Below are positions 46,701-56,193 of a stretch of 64,000 nt of DNA, one piece after another. The translations under genes and the position numbers were made by a program. The stretch is from the NCBI GenBank assembly GCA_037903355.1, contig JBAJFE010000014.1, positions 4,836,001 to 4,900,000 of the forward strand, given 5' to 3'. The notes beneath the pieces are model-generated. The model was not told the DNA's origin. It searched no databases and worked only from the letters and a program-made list of their open reading frames with translations. Position 1 is the stretch's first letter. Each line of letters begins with the position of its first letter. The stretch is from Trichuris trichiura (Eukaryota > Nematoda > Enoplea > Trichinellida > Trichuridae).

Positions 46701-49480
46701 ATTAAACGGGAATACTTCCGTAATAAAACTTTTACAATAATAATAATAATATACTATTATATATATATATGCAACAAAAAGCGCAGGTTGTAAAACTGGC
46801 TTTGTTTTTAAGATTTGCGCAACATGTTTATGCTGTTGAAGCCTTTGGACAAAGGATTGTCTGAACTGGTTAGCCGGTACGAGGAGCACATCAAGCAAGT
46901 CTGCTTAAGTAGAATATCCCATTTGAGCGGTGAAAATGTGCGTACACTTGTCTATTAGCATTGTTATCGTGCTGAAGAATTTGACTCGTAGCTTTGTCAG
47001 GTAGCTGATACTTTCGTCGAAGAGATATTGGCAATCTACGACAAGTACAATTGCCAAATAGAGGAAGTTTTCAAGGGCCATCACGATTTTACTGGTGCTT
47101 TTGATCGGGTAATTCGAATTTTCCAATCTCTCTTTTGTTTGTCAATTGTTCGTCTGAAAAGATATGCACTTTTTGTATCCTTTTCTTCTCACTAAATATC
47201 CGTTCAATTACCTATTCTGCAGATTTTTATTTTTTTTTTTTGATATAATTACCGATAGGTTTAATGATTTTCAGGCGTGCCTCCAAGCGATCAATTACAA
47301 AGAGGAGACGGGCGATAGTTTGAAAGCCGCTGAATGGGTAAGTTCTGGCTGTATACGTTTTCTTAGTTTTCATCCTACTTATAACGGCTACGTATAAGCG
47401 AAATATGCTCTTGAAACGTGGGTCGTTGCCAAATGTTGTAAGATTTAATTATAATTTGTTGGCCGTACGCTCGAGGGGCAAATATGGTGTCTTTTCGCAA
47501 CAATAACGGAGCGGAAATTTATCGATCCAATCCAAACACTAAAGTATTCAATTTTACCTACCATACAGCAAAACTTGAAGCAAAGAATATGTGCTTTTCT
47601 GGGATAGTTTGGTTAAAGCGGTAGAAGAATCATTACGGAATTGGAGAGGATAACGCAGCCGTTTCGAAAAGCTTTGTTTCATTGTAACCGCGTTCGTTGT
47701 AACCGCTTTTCTTTTACTTATAATAACATAGTCTCGAACATAAAACAGGCAGCAATGGAAATTGTCGCTGCGAATGTTTTTCAGTTCGTTTCGTAAGTTA
47801 AGTCATTTATTACGCGACTAAATTGGTCATACTTCCTTGTAATGATCTTAATAATAGCCGCGTTTTCCTCCGCGGAGTTGAACTGCGCTAGCTTGCCCTT
47901 AACTCTTTTCCGTTCACTGCATTTAGCTTGCAAAATACGCGGATAAGTTGCTGCGAAAAAATCAGAAAAACAAAACGGATAAAGACCTGGAAGCAGCCGT
48001 AAGAGAGTTAAAGTATATGTCGCAATTTTTCCAAAGCGAAACATCTTAGTTCAGCAAAACTGTCGTCGTTCTAAGATACATCGATGAAAAGGATCTGTTT
48101 CGCAAGGTGAGCATAGTATACGCGTTGTTTCTGTTAAGAAGTGCTGTTTCAACAAGCCTTCATTATTCAGGCCTACGGTATCTACTTAGCAAAGCGCCTG
48201 ATTTCGGGAACATCCATTTCTTTGATGGCTGAAGAGACGATGATAGCTCGTTTGAAAGTCGGTTATTAGGATCACTGTTGCTAATGCCCTAGTTTAAACG
48301 TATGTGTTAAGGTTGCTTGCGGTTTTGAGTTCGTCAGCAAGTTTGCCCGTATGATAATGGATGTGGAAATCAGTAAGCAGTTCGCCAACGAAGTGACTCG
48401 CTATTTGGAAAGTAATGGAATAACCACTGACATACCGTTTGCTGTTCAAGTGTTGCAGGCGAGTGTTGTCAGAATCTTTTTCCTTTTTCTTTTAACATTT
48501 TTGAATTGTTCAGTCTGGTGCGTGGCCTTTGTCGCCTCCGATTTCTTGCCCAGATATTCCTCAATGTTTACTGAATGCCGCAACCACGGTCAGACTGGGA
48601 AGAACACTTACGAGATATATTGTTTACGATAGCCAATTTTAGTTCGAATCAATTTATCGTACGCACCACAGCGGTCGGAAGCTTTCGTGGATGTACCACC
48701 TTGGTTCAAGTAAACATTTTCTCATTGCTTTCATTTGTCACTTGAATCTTTTTAGTTGAGGTTTCTTTAAACTATTTGCCGCATCCATGTATAGCCACTG
48801 TGAACTTGTATCAATACTCGCTGATGCAGTGCTTCAATCACCGTGATCAAATGCTGGAATCTGACATGCTGGCAACGACCAATCTCGATGCTGAAGTATT
48901 CGAGAAAAACTTGCAGTCGCTTTTGGATATTGCAATTTTTCTACAAGAGGTTTCGATCCATTCTTGGCGCCTTTGAAATGCTGTCGTATAAGTTCGTATC
49001 TTTAAAACAGGTGGATATGAACGAACCATCCTCACCAGTGATCCACTTGAACTTCGCTTTTCAAACAAAACGTAGGAAGTTCAAGATTCCATCTCCAGTG
49101 ATCAGAGCTCAGGAGAAGGTAAGTTTGATTGAAGCAACATTGTTTTCCAATTCGTTCTTTTCATAGGCTGCAAACCAGGGAATTGATGCACTTAATTCAA
49201 GCTTGGAAATGGACAGAAAGCACTTTTTGGAGTGCATCGTTGTACGCATAATGAAAGCTCGCAAAGTCATGAAGCATTTCTCTCTTGTCCAAGAAGTAAG
49301 AAAAGAACTGCCACGCTTGAATGTGGTGCCACAAGACTATTTTTCTTTTAGACTGTAGCCGCAGCTCGCGTTCGATTTTTGCCGGACATAGCATTCGTGA
49401 AACAAACAATCGAGAATCTAATCGAGAAAAACTACTTGAAAAGAACGGAGAACGCGGAAGAGTATGCTTACCTTGCTTAG
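40292..49480 (+). CDS. CUL2: Cullin-2, scaffold of CUL2-RING E3 ubiquitin ligase
   Basis: 21 exons: 40292-40410, 40521-40623, 40676-40773, 40828-40930, 40981-41063, 41164-41257, 42451-42567, 42627-42789, 46813-46949, 47001-47108, 47275-47337, 47927-47998, 48050-48106, 48171-48257, 48312-48458, 48514-48588, 48643-48709, 48756-48949, 49011-49118, 49167-49295, 49352-49480; phases agree, 750 aa (human 745). CUL2 binds elongin B/C-receptor pairs (VHL, ZYG11, FEM1) at its N-terminus and RBX1 at its C-terminus. Seen: MSLQPRPCDFDEVW start, cullin repeats, YIDEKDLFRKAYGIYLAKRL-type cullin homology core, and the neddylation site IVVRIMKARK (Lys695). The C-terminus ends ENAEEYAYLA, as in CUL2 and not CUL5. 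Intron 15 has a GC donor (CAG|GCGAGT). Intron 8 (4.0 kb) carries a palindrome and a PLE. Converges with SPO11. Confidence 0.95.
41422..41840 (-). repeat. GC-rich repeat related to the hAT-like element at 22241-22700
   Basis: The sequence lies in CUL2 intron 6. Several blocks match 22241-22700 in reverse orientation, including CCCGCAATTCTGATTGGCTG, the GTGTTTGACACACTATCC block and the ATTATGACGTCC block. Clear hAT ends are not visible, so the copy is worn or truncated. Confidence 0.55.
43081..43411. mobile_element. Family B PLE palindrome in CUL2 intron 8
   Basis: Arms 43081-43230 and 43262-43411 are 150 nt each and nearly perfect complements, around a 31-nt spacer. The right arm contains the family B tail CTCATCCATCCGTTGGTAGA, shared with the 3' end of the PLE at 35225-37630. 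The spacer and arm edges hold a damaged core (GACGACGACGGAAC...GTTCCGAAAGC, with the first two CTGA bases changed). It is a coding-free double terminus. Confidence 0.75.
43714..43792 (+). repeat. (AAT)n microsatellite, about 26 units
   Basis: An uninterrupted run of AAT units ends exactly at the left boundary of the PLE in CUL2 intron 8. A further short AAT run begins at the right boundary (46736), so the element appears to sit inside one microsatellite. Confidence 0.95.
43884..43911 (-). ncRNA. Hammerhead-like ribozyme core (left PLE repeat)
   Basis: Minus strand: CTGAAGA, helix II CGGGTC / GACCC-G with loop TCGGTC, GAAA, then GCTCCGGAGTTA, in which A-U, G-U, C-G and U-A pairs around CCGG would make a small helix III. 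Mirror image of the copy at 46653. Confidence 0.6.
43948..46511 (+). pseudogene. PLE reverse transcriptase / GIY-YIG endonuclease, frameshifted
   Basis: Three overlapping frames: 43948-44328 (N-terminal region), 44365-46218 (RT and first half of endonuclease), about 46150-46511 (endonuclease C-terminus). RT motifs intact: ELYGLPKVHKPGIPMRPIVS, SYDVKELFPSIP, GVPMGSPLSPVLAEIFME, YVDDIFVI, LPFLDALI. GIY-YIG: GLVYAVEC, GIYIGETGNTLEHRFNEH, and in the shifted frame the Glu-containing GIKEAFYIRH and NRDQGADVSEIW. The shift lies near 46145-46165, just after an AAAAA run, so it is either a real indel or a sequencing slip. The N-terminal join near 44330 is also shifted. Catalytic residues are otherwise preserved. 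Confidence 0.85.
46653..46680 (+). ncRNA. Hammerhead-like ribozyme core (right PLE repeat)
   Basis: Same core as at 43884-43911, in the sense orientation of the element and 142 nt after the last PLE stop codon. Hammerhead motifs in the terminal repeats of Penelope-like elements are established knowledge. Here the helix I partner sequences are not evident by eye. Confidence 0.62.
46736..46775 (+). repeat. Short (AAT)n / (AT)n tract
   Basis: Five or so AAT units then alternating TA directly abut the right end of the PLE. Probably the other half of the microsatellite at 43714-43792 that was split by the insertion, or the duplicated target. Confidence 0.8.
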
Positions 49481-49899
49481 CGCTCATTCCTTTTTTGAAA
49501 AATAATTTTACTCTACCGAGAATTTCAAATAAACAACCCTTTATTTCAGTTTAGTGAAACAACATGACTGTCCTACCGTTTCTACTTTCAGTGATTACTT
49601 CTGTTGGTAATCTAAAACAAGCTTGTCAAACTGAGGGGGTACCGTGACGGCCACACACGACAAGTAACTGGAGTCATTTAATAAAAATTATTGTAGAATA
49701 TTTGTATTCCTTAAAATTAGAAACACAATGTGCCTGCCTACAAATGGTTTCGCCATTTTTATGAACGCAAAGCAATGAAGTAGTTTAAGAAAAGAATGAA
49801 GTTTTAAATGGAAATAAGACTTAAACGCCGCAATAACAACAAATACATTTTGCAAAAATCACGACTGTTCTCGATGAACATTTGTTTGCGACTATTCGG
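49481..49899. other. Convergent gap between CUL2 and SPO11
   Basis: 419 bp separate the two stop codons. This holds both 3' UTRs. A candidate minus-strand ATTAAA-like string or plus-strand AATAAT can be picked but none is convincing. Confidence 0.5.
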
Positions 49900-51337
49900 T
49901 CATTTCGTGGAGCATTTGCGCGGGTCGCCTATTTGACATGTCTGGTTTAAAAGATGCTCAAGTTTTTTTCGCAAATACTTTTGTACCAGGTAACTTGGCC
50001 CCAAGGAACACAGAGCTTCCACTTCAATTTTATAACCGGAAGAAAATAGTTCTTTCAGCTGAAAATATAAATTACGTATTTGTTTATGTAGTTTCCTGAC
50101 GAATCGGCTACTACCTCTTCGTTAACGTAGGTGTCGTCAGCAAAGCGACATCGCAAGCTAACAATATGCTTTCTGTCGCGCTCTGTCAGCGGCAGCTTCT
50201 GCACTCCAGCCAGTTGAAACCTGGAAAAGAAGTTTAATGCAACTCGTACGCTTGTATGCTTATTACCAGCCGATTTCGGATGGATAAATCCCAAGCCATT
50301 GTGTATTTGGTAGAAGTATTTTGCTACCAGACTCATGTGAGATCCTCTGCAATAGCCTTATCTTAACGTTAGTGCGCATTTTTGATCATTAACGCCTACC
50401 GATGGGCCGTGCTTGTAGTTCAAAAAAATCTCAATGCCTGAAACATCCATAACTAAAGTTCCGTTTAGCCACACACACACGTACCGTAAGAATCAGCATC
50501 CATCAGAGCAACCAGTGGAAGTTGCGTTCTTTCTGTCAGTGCTCTTAGGAAAAGTCGTGTTGGGAAATCTGGGTATCCTTTAGCCTATCCAAAGTATAAG
50601 CAGCACTTGTTGTGCTAGTAAACAGGCAACATAGCTTACGGTAACTATTAGAGCTGCTGAAAGAATTGAATCAGTACTGCGCTCCTGAGCCAGTTTTTGG
50701 AAGATTGAATCTTTCTCGACTATCAAAACGAACTTAGCGGAACAGCTGCAAATGTTAAAATGCTCGGGAAATGATGGAATGCTGGTTGGAATTCTACAGT
50801 CGATCACTTCTCGTCTCCGTGTTTCAAGTATCAAATCACCGACTATTAAACCACGAGACGTAGATAGCTTAAAAGCACATAATGCGTAGCCTAGTTCATT
50901 CATTCATACCATACGTACGATGTGCAACTGGAAACGTGTTTCTTCCAGTATATCGCAAGCAATACCAATGGCGATATCTATGTCCTTCTGAGCACGGAAA
51001 AGATGCCGATGCTTGTAGAAAATGCTCCTAAACACTGAGTGCTTGTTAACTGATTACTCGGCTTCGATTTACCTCTTAGTTTTAAAAGTGTTAGAGCATA
51101 AGAGAGAATAAACTTCAGCCAGCACGCAACAAACCGCGGTGAACAAATGACCATTGCGCCACGAAAGTTCAATAGACGAACGTCTATTCCTAAAGCACGG
51201 AAACTTGCCGTAGGCGACGGTTGAACCAATGCAGTATACCCCGGAAGAAATAAAAGTGGTTTCGGTCCATGCACCAGTGATGACTGGAAAGCGAATAGAC
51301 AACTCTCAACTTTTGTAAGAATTTGTTGGTTCATCAT
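49900..51337 (-). CDS. SPO11: SPO11 meiotic double-strand-break transesterase
   Basis: Nine exons: 51337-51240, 51189-51073, 51027-50919, 50867-50640, 50584-50485, 50437-50400, 50346-50267, 50220-50115, 50058-49900; phases agree, 344 aa (human isoforms about 358-396). SPO11, the topoisomerase VI-A homologue, makes the breaks that start meiotic recombination by a covalent tyrosine-5'-DNA link. Seen: the catalytic tyrosine segment TKRSIFYKH (Tyr76, matching RDIYY in vertebrates), STSRGLIVGDL, the Toprim glutamate in VLIVEKDS (Glu159), the metal-binding DAD in LMDADSYG (213-215), KGYPDFPTRL, NYKHGPS, and a C-terminus like KLPLTERDRKHI. All catalytic residues are present. Introns are mostly about 45-60 nt. 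The start MMNQQ is the first in-frame ATG; an extra upstream exon is possible, as vertebrates have a longer N-terminus. Confidence 0.95.
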
Positions 51338-51865
51338 TCCGTCCTTGATATCTAAAGGATAAATGAGGATAAGTTAGCCTTCGTAAATACTGATAATAGG
51401 GTAGAGTTTCTTCAAAAAATCTGCTATAGTTTTTTTTATCACAAACGTCTTTAGGCCGTACTAGTCTTTGAAGTTACGGAAGCACAATAAAGTAATGTAC
51501 TGTACAAAGAAATTTTAAAAAGTACAGTAGTCCAAATTAGCAAAGTCAGGTAATGTAAAACTTAATATTACTCGTAGCTGCGCAGGATTCATGCTGAAGC
51601 CTAAAATTTTCAATACGCCAACATGGCTAAGCATCCGGAATCCCGAACAGCGTATCTAATGGCATTAGCGTTTTTTGACTAATGCTTCATAAACAAAGGA
51701 ATAATGGGAAAACGTTTCCAAATGTTTACGTAAATAAAAATAACATTTCCAGTAATTTGAATAAATTCTTGCGCGACATCTCCACACAGCATTAGCGCTA
51801 TACTTGAGTATCAAATTTCGGTATCGCTTGAGATTTTACGTGTTCGGAGCTGTTCGTCTTTTGCT
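51338..51865. promoter_or_regulatory. Likely shared divergent promoter of SPO11 and TRMT6
   Basis: The two genes point away from each other across 528 bp, so this gap must contain both promoters and 5' UTRs unless trans-splicing or more distant exons intervene. No TATA box, CpG island or named factor site is evident. The call rests on gene arrangement alone. Confidence 0.35.
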
Positions 51866-53286
51866 ATGGAGATTGTGGAAGGAAGCTACGTGATATTCAA
51901 AAGAGGTAACACTTCTTGGTTAACCCGCATTGCTCGAGGACAACAAATAGTTTTGGAGAAAAGCAAGTTTTTGACTGATAACCTTATTGGGCAACCTTAT
52001 AACCAGCTGTTCGAAATCCTTCCAAACAAGCATCTGCAGTGTTGCACAGAAACGGAGCTAGCTCAGTTTTTAAAATCTGAAGGCTTTGATGCCAATGGTG
52101 TTGATCAATGTGACGAGCTGACGGACTATTCCGACCAGTTATCTCAATCGGATACGATTGTTGCGGAACAGCAGTGTAATCAGACAGTTTCGTTTGACGA
52201 ACTGAAGTCTCTGAAGTCGTCTGGTGCGTCCGGTGATGACATTGTTCAGGTTTTGATCGATGGCAGCCTTTCTTACAAGAGGAAAACGGACCTGGCCAAA
52301 CGAAAGTACGTTCAAAGGAAGCGCCGAAAGCACAGTGCGTACGTGCTCGTGATGAAGCCTTGCATTCGTTTATTGGCCGAAGTCTACTACCACAAAAATC
52401 CAGCGAAGTTAATGGACATGCGTCCTGATTATTTTGCCTACCTTCTTTCTTACGCCAACATTCAGCATCGAAGTAGAGTACTAGTCGTAGAGGACTGTTG
52501 CGGTCTCGTTTCGGCGGCGGTTCTCGATCGCTCGGATGGAAATAGCTTATGCTTGCAACTTCATAGAGGAGATCAGTGTCAGAGTATCCCGTGCATCGAA
52601 GCGATGCAGTACCCTTCCAGCATTATGCAGTGTTATAGGAAACTTCCCATGTGTGTAGCGATGGATGAACTGAGTGGCAATGGTGAAAAGTCGGATTTGG
52701 AAAACGCTACCTATTCAAAGCATGCGGAAACGTTGCGTTTATTCAAACAAGGCAACTTTGACTCCCTAATCATTGCTTCAAATTACGATCTCACATCCGT
52801 GATCGTCAGTCTACTTCTGCCTGCAATTCGGCCTTCAGGTACCGTAGCAATCTATTCGGACGTAATGCAGGTACGCCAACGCTTCCTTCTGTAATTTATG
52901 TGGGAAACATTGAGCGTGGAGGAAAGGTATTTTCGAAAAGCTGTACAGGTTATGAGTGCGGAGGGATATGCTCAATTACGTTTCTTGAATTCCGATTTTG
53001 ACTTGCTCCGACCGCCGATAAGTTGATTTCTAACTTAAGTCTTAAGTCTAATAAGTTAATTAGTCTTTGGGCAATACTTATTGTCTTCTATCAGTTACTA
53101 CTGTTCAAGTTTTAGTTAGCGGTGGAATACTTTGATGTTCTGCGTACGTCACAACAGACTGTGGAACTGGAGTTGATCGATAGCTTCCTTCGATACCATC
53201 AGATCCTTCCAAACAGAACTCGTCCGAATATGGCTGGCTATTTCTCTCCGGGTTATATTCTTACAGGCATTGTGGTCTGCAATTGA
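51866..53286 (+). CDS. TRMT6: tRNA (adenine-58-N1)-methyltransferase non-catalytic subunit TRM6
   Basis: Exons 51866-52870 and 53116-53286, 391 aa (human 497). TRMT6 pairs with the catalytic TRMT61A to form the enzyme making m1A58 in the T-loop of tRNAs, including initiator tRNA. Seen: N-terminal barrel region YVIFKRGNTSWLTRI with DNLIGQPYNQLFE, the acidic/Gly link VSFDELKSLKSSGASGDDIV, the basic KRKYVQRKRRKHSAYV segment, IRLLAEVYYHKNPAKLMDMR, and the inactive Rossmann-like part ending DSLIIASNYDLTSVIVSLLL. The last exon has SFLRYHQILPNRTRPNMAGY, characteristic of TRM6 C-termini. The long acidic insert of vertebrates is absent. The single 245-nt intron contains a coding-like stretch (see findings). 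Confidence 0.93.
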
Positions 53287-53379
53287 GGTTTGTTCTATCA
53301 AAGCTCATTTGCGGCATACGGCCTCAGTAAACTATTTCTTTGCATTTGTGTTCAAGTTTCTTTTCATATTGACTTTCAG

Positions 53380-53520
53380 CCACCGATTTTTTTCGTTGTC
53401 TTGTAAGTCTGTAACTAAACTTCAAAATAGCCTGTTAGCGAATGAATGAACGAGTTGTTAAAGAAAATAAGAACAATAATCGTACGTTTGAAACTGCTCT
53501 TGTTCCGTCGTCAGCAGTGT
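53380..53520 (-). repeat. Family B PLE terminus
   Basis: On the minus strand the order is a damaged core (CTGACGA at 53514-53508, CAAA in place of GAAA at 53490-53487) and then a tail like CTCGTTCATTCATTCGCTAA with the TTTAGTTACAGACTTACAA block also found beside 43340 and 37560. It is a solo terminus downstream of TRMT6. Confidence 0.6.
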
Positions 53521-56193
53521 AAGGGGGTTGTTCATTCCGTAAGGCGTCTAAATTGGCACTGCCAAATTTCTTTTCAGTAAAAATCCATCAATTTGTGCCT
53601 TACGATTTCGTTTATCTATGATCTTCGTCTGTGCAACTCAGTGCAGTAAAATTTTCGATTACTTATTCATTGAACTAACAGAAATCTGCATTCGGGAAAG
53701 AAGTATTGATCACTGTGATGACTGATTTGTTTTGTCCTTTTTATGCTTTAACCGTTGACAGCTTCGGCTTAATGTAATTCTTATTGCTTTGAAAAACATC
53801 GCGAGCAGAAACGCCTCTTGAGCTTCTCCAGAACGACACGAAGTGCTTAAAAGTCTTTTTATACTGACTTTCTAAAAGTTCATACGAAGTTTATGAGTGA
53901 CGGATAGAATGTCCCATTTGCTGTTTAGCCTTTTTTTATTCCTGCACGATTCAAATATCGTCACCATAAATCTGCGGTATAGCTTTTTGTAGAGTTTTTT
54001 GGCTATGCTTTTTCCGTCCTCAGTTTCAACAATCATTCCTGACTGTGAGGTCATAGAATGCTACAATCGACATACGCAAGCGGTCAGGAAGTTGGTAAAG
54101 CGCTACTTAGTAACCATACAGTTACTCGAGTTTCAAGGAATTGCTGTTTGCAAGAATGTTTCGTGTTATGACAAGAAAGAAGTTGCTCAATCTAGGTGAA
54201 CCCGTAGCGCGTTTGCTTGGAGCAGTATACAGGGAGTAGTCGTTTATTAATAATACTCAATGCAAAGTCAATTCAGTCTGAGAAGTTCTGAAAAACACAA
54301 GCTGAGCTTTCTGTACGCAAAGAATCGGTTCAGATTGAGAGACGAAGACCGCCTACTGTCTACTCTTCTCTTTTCTCGCATTCCTGTTGGTAGCAATACA
54401 GAGCTTTGCTAGTTGCCATCATGTCTGCTTCGATATCCTCTCCATGAGCTTCGAAAGGCTCTGACGGTCCTTCCGAAAGCCTTCTCTTCAATGATTCTGA
54501 GAAATGGTGTATCTTTTCTCCCATTGTCTCAACCTTCTGTTTTGCCTGCTCAATGTTTTCTTCAACCTTTTGCTTTGCCTCTGATGAGTTTTCAGGTACG
54601 ACCTGCAAAGAAAGTTGTAAACAAGCCGTCGAAACAGACTGCAGACAGTGCTACATCCCAGCAATGCTGTCAGATGTGATAGTAACAAAGAGCAAGCGCA
54701 GTTATTATTATCATTAAAAATAGCATCGCGAGCAAACTAATTTATAAGGATCGGTAGTTTCTAAACATTTTTTCCGACCGTTTGCAGTAGTAATTCAACT
54801 GAACCTGTTTTCCAGCGATTATTCTCAACAAGGTTGCTCACATCAAGCAAAGTTGTTGTCTACTGCAGTCTAACTTCCACAAACATCTACTATTACGGAG
54901 GTACAAAGTTTAAGGGTGACTGTATAGAAATTCAATTAAGATTACGGCAAGTGGAAACTGACAGCATCCAATCGAGTCAGCAGTGGAACAGGCGTTCAAC
55001 GCCTTCACTTTCAATCTCTCAAAGTAGCCTTAACCACTCAATTCCGAGCCACAGTGGTCTTTTAGCTGCTGTCCGCCGTTTATAGCTAGCCTGAGTTTTA
55101 ACTGCCACACAATAAAAAACTACAGCTTACGAGGCATGTTAATTATTCCGAGCAATGAATTTGTTACAGTTGCTTTTATACTTAAATGGGAGAGAGTAAC
55201 GTTAAATGGATACCTTTTCTTTTGCAGCACCAAGAATATCCATCGCCAATAACCGAGCAGACGCGTTTCTCACTACGCAAAATCGTATCGATTCGCCAGC
55301 TAGCCTCGTTGCGTCTGTTGTTGACCACTATTGAAACTCAGGCCCTGTTGATACGGCTGGTCACGTGGCCTCCGTTGTTTACGCTTGCGATAAGTAGAGC
55401 ATCCGAAGTTGGCGGGAACTAAGAGCACAGGTTCTCTTTATGTGCGCGTGTAGAACATATCTAATGTGACATTGCTTCCTTAGCATACATCTCAGAAGTA
55501 AAAAAGGAGAATTAAGAAAACTTTTTAGCCTCTGCTCGGCGAAGCATTATTCAATAAAGATTGTCAGGTTTGGTCAGTTATTTTTCCTGTAAACCAGACC
55601 AAACCCCTGAACCAGAAGACCAACTATGAAACAACCTAAGCCTGTTAAAAGGCATCCTGTCTTTCGAAGTTATTTTGCCTGTCGAAATTGCATTTTTACT
55701 TTGCAGATTTCAGGTGATTAAAATTCACTTTGAAAATTAATCGTAGCAGTAAACATTAGCAAAATGTTTAACTGAGCTCAGGGAAAACCCTTTATAGCTA
55801 GCGGCCGAATGGCAGCTGTCTGGTACTGTATATGGTGGCAGACTGATTTGGGTTGTAATATTCATTACGCAGCAGTGTTTTCAAGGTTACGTTTAACTTC
55901 AAGCCCCTGAAATCGGAATATCTAATAAAAGTTTATTTAAGTGTTACTGCAGAGTTTTTCCCGCTAAATTTTTAATAATTTTTTATTGGTTAGCGGCAAA
56001 AGTAAACCATTTTGCAAAGAACGTTTGTACATTCGCACTTGCGAATTATGTTGCTTTTAGGTTACGCAATTCTTCCTCATGTAAAATAGTCGAAGTTGCA
56101 GCTTACCCCTGCGTAAAGGGTATGCTGCAACTTCTACTAGCTAAGCTACGCTCGCTCTGTAGCGTAGCCATTCACGTAATTTTTATGAAACAT
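53521..56193. other. Poorly resolved region around the helical exon
   Basis: Apart from the exon at 54360-54602 and its possible first exon near 55230, I recognise nothing. Plus-strand ORFs here read across simple or unrelated sequence. It also contains the 3' flank of the debranching enzyme gene. Confidence 0.35.
54360..54602 (-). CDS. C-terminal exon of an unknown helical protein
   Basis: After TTTGCAG at 54603 the minus strand is open for 80 codons to TGA/TAG. It begins VVPENSSEAKQKVEENIEQA with heptad-like charged repeats (AKQKVEENIEQAKQKVETMG), then LKRRLSEGPSEPFEAHGE and an acidic tail. I do not recognise the family; the repeats suggest an amphipathic or coiled-coil helix. A candidate first exon is MDILGAAKEK at 55243-55214, followed by a GTATCC donor, but the middle exons are not resolved. 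The gene would lie between TRMT6 and the debranching enzyme. Confidence 0.4.
   Translation of the reverse strand, partial: VVPENSSEAKQKVEENIEQAKQKVETMGEKIHHFSESLKRRLSEGPSEPFEAHGEDIEADMMATSKALYCYQQECEKREE

Larger units (their letters stand above)
43793..46735 (+). mobile_element. Penelope-like retroelement, family A, with 139-bp terminal inverted repeats
   Basis: A 36-nt lead-in (43793-43828) is followed by a left inverted repeat 43829-43967, coding sequence, and right inverted repeat 46597-46735 (139 nt each, one mismatch seen). Inverted or direct terminal repeats plus a 30-40-bp tail are typical of PLE insertions. Each repeat holds a ribozyme-like core, minus strand on the left and plus strand on the right. 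It lies in sense orientation in CUL2 intron 8, between AAT repeats. Near identity of the repeats suggests a recent insertion, although the coding frame has at least one shift. Confidence 0.88.

Noticed and set aside
51069..51337. Hydrophobic minus-strand ORF that looks like a membrane protein
   Set aside because: Splicing at 51240/51189 and 51073/51027 gives a different frame that matches SPO11 through its catalytic tyrosine.
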